From: Rubrobacteraceae bacterium
Lineage (GTDB): Bacteria > Actinomycetota > Rubrobacteria > Rubrobacterales > Rubrobacteraceae
DNA: 7,381 bases
Assembly: GCA_013698525.1 (NCBI GenBank)
Contig: JACCSM010000460.1
Coordinates: forward strand, 1-7,381
Direction: 5' to 3'
The translations under genes and the position numbers were made by a program. Below are positions 6,338-7,381 of the stretch, piece by piece; within the stretch, counting starts at the first letter, position 1; the number at the start of each line of letters is the position of its first letter. Under the pieces are notes generated by a model that worked only from the letters and a program-made list of their open reading frames with translations, searched no databases and had not been told where the DNA came from.

Positions 6338-7381
6338 TCAGCCCACCAGGAGTCGAGTAAGGCGCAAATGCACACCCTCGTCCTCGTCCGTAACGTAGTA
6401 GGTGCGGCCTTCTGGTGTGACGGACATGCCCTCGATGCGCGGTAGGCTGGGGAACTCGCGGACGAACTCGGCTGTGAGGGAGCCGGAGTGGGCATCTTCG
6501 GGAAGTACGCAGCGGAAGTGGGTGGCCACGGTCCCCCTACCGCCAGGGTAGTCCTGGATCAGGACGCTCTGTTTGTCACGGCTGTCGACGTTGCCCGTTA
6601 CGAGGTGTAGCTCCTCGCCTTCTCCCGTCCCGAGGAGGGCGAGGTCGCGGACGCCGGCGATCTCGCCATCGTTGCCGACGGCGTCGGCCGTCCAGAAGCC
6701 GCTGACTTCAGGGAGGGCGTCGCCAGGGTCGAAGAGGCGGTCGATGCCTTCGAGTTCGATCAGGATCGGGCGCCCTTCTGCGGTTGTTGGGAAGCGGAGG
6801 CCGAGGAGGAGGTTTCCGTTCTCCCTGAAGGCCGCGCCTTCTATGTTGATCGGGTAGTCGTCCTCACGCACGAGGCCAGCCCACTTCTTACTCTCCTTCT
6901 CGCCGCGTTCGATGGTCGCCTCGATAAGCGCCTTGTGGGACTGCTCGCCAAGTGGGATCAGTCCAGGGCCGACTTTTTCGAGGGCATCGTTGATGATGCG
7001 ATGGAGGACGAAGCTCCGGCGGGAGACTTCGAGCTCCATCGCCGGGTCTTCTGTGACGTGCCCGACCTCGGCCTCACGGAAGCGGGCGACGAAGCCGCGT
7101 TTGGGCTGGAGAGGCCCGTCCTTGCTGCCGAAGTGGGAGCCGAGGATGTAGACGTAGCCCGTGCTGTCGTCGCGGGTGATCGCCTCTGCGTCCTCAGTCT
7201 TGCCAGTGGCGCCGCTCACCTCGGCGCGCAGCCGCTCTATCTCCCAGCCCTCGTCGTCGGGGGTGCCGCCACGGTGGCCGATGGCCGCGATGCAGTCCTC
7301 GATCTCACCCTCATCCAGGACAGCCCAGAACCCGAGGTCCCAACCGTGCTCCCCGAGCAACTCTTCGTTCCCGATCGTCAG
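6338..7381 (-). CDS. Beta-propeller-like protein, possible DUF3616 family (5' end beyond right window edge)
   Basis: The minus-strand frame stays open to the last base, giving 347 codons up to the TGA at 6340-6338. An in-frame TTG at 7360 exists, but the seven codons upstream of it are also open, so the true start probably lies outside. The visible protein is acidic and rich in short beta-strand-like stretches separated by glycines, with recurrent Glu-Gly or Glu-Ala motifs: DAEAITRDDSTGYVYILGSH (about 7130-7190), NIEGAAFRENGNLLLGLRFP (about 6797-6856), VRDLALLG, and near the C-terminus RIEGMSVTPEGRTYYVTDED. Repeats of the form E-G/A followed by a strand and G-x-L-hydrophobic suggest propeller blades. 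The NIEG...LLLGLR pattern reminds me of DUF3616 and of phytase-like esterase domains. That assignment is from memory of the family pattern and is uncertain; no function is claimed. No signal peptide can be judged because the N-terminus is missing. Confidence 0.7.
   Translation of the reverse strand: MTIGNEELLGEHGWDLGFWAVLDEGEIEDCIAAIGHRGGTPDDEGWEIERLRAEVSGATGKTEDAEAITRDDSTGYVYILGSHFGSKDGPLQPKRGFVARFREAEVGHVTEDPAMELEVSRRSFVLHRIINDALEKVGPGLIPLGEQSHKALIEATIERGEKESKKWAGLVREDDYPINIEGAAFRENGNLLLGLRFPTTAEGRPILIELEGIDRLFDPGDALPEVSGFWTADAVGNDGEIAGVRDLALLGTGEGEELHLVTGNVDSRDKQSVLIQDYPGGRGTVATHFRCVLPEDAHSGSLTAEFVREFPSLPRIEGMSVTPEGRTYYVTDEDEGVHLRLTRLLVG

Noticed and set aside
1..7381. A new defence or mobile system in this window
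   Set aside because: All genes match housekeeping, salvage or stress families in single-gene units apart from mutS-mutL. No integrase, transposase, repeats, direct-repeat boundaries or compositional break were seen.

Overview
This window looks like ordinary chromosomal DNA from a GC-rich bacterium. Every recognisable gene uses strongly G/C-ending codons, GTG and probably TTG start codons occur beside ATG, and genes are tightly packed. The mutS-mutL pair, the high GC and the protein flavour would fit a deep-branching actinobacterium such as Rubrobacter, or another GC-rich Terrabacteria lineage. That placement is inference from general impression, not a search result.

Layout. (1) Positions 1-3395, minus strand: a mismatch-repair operon, mutS followed by mutL. 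The genes are 6 bp apart and mutL runs off the left edge of the window. (2) 3396-3547: a divergent intergenic region. It holds a good promoter for mutS whose predicted start site falls on the mutS ATG, and the Shine-Dalgarno site of the next gene. (3) 3548-4480, plus: a nucleoside hydrolase of the inosine-uridine family. (4) 4508-5752, minus: an alpha/beta hydrolase with one N-terminal membrane segment, convergent with the previous gene. (5) 5753-5849: a second divergent region with overlapping candidate promoters. (6) 5850-6299, plus: a Bcp/PrxQ-type thiol peroxidase. (7) 6338-7381, minus: the C-terminal part of a beta-propeller-like protein resembling DUF3616/phytase-like proteins, cut by the right edge.

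How the genes relate. Only mutS and mutL form a clear functional unit: MutS recognises mismatches and MutL, a GHKL ATPase, passes the signal on. The other four genes stand alone in alternating orientation (minus, plus, minus, plus, minus). They look like independent housekeeping or salvage/stress functions: nucleoside salvage, an extracytoplasmic esterase-like activity, peroxide detoxification and an uncharacterised protein. There is no stretch over 300 bases without a gene, and I see no RNA gene, mobile element, CRISPR array or convincing terminator. I did not find evidence of a novel multi-gene system. The points most worth checking are the predicted leaderless mutS transcript, the short MutS C-terminus, and an unusual residue next to the MutS mismatch-reading motif.
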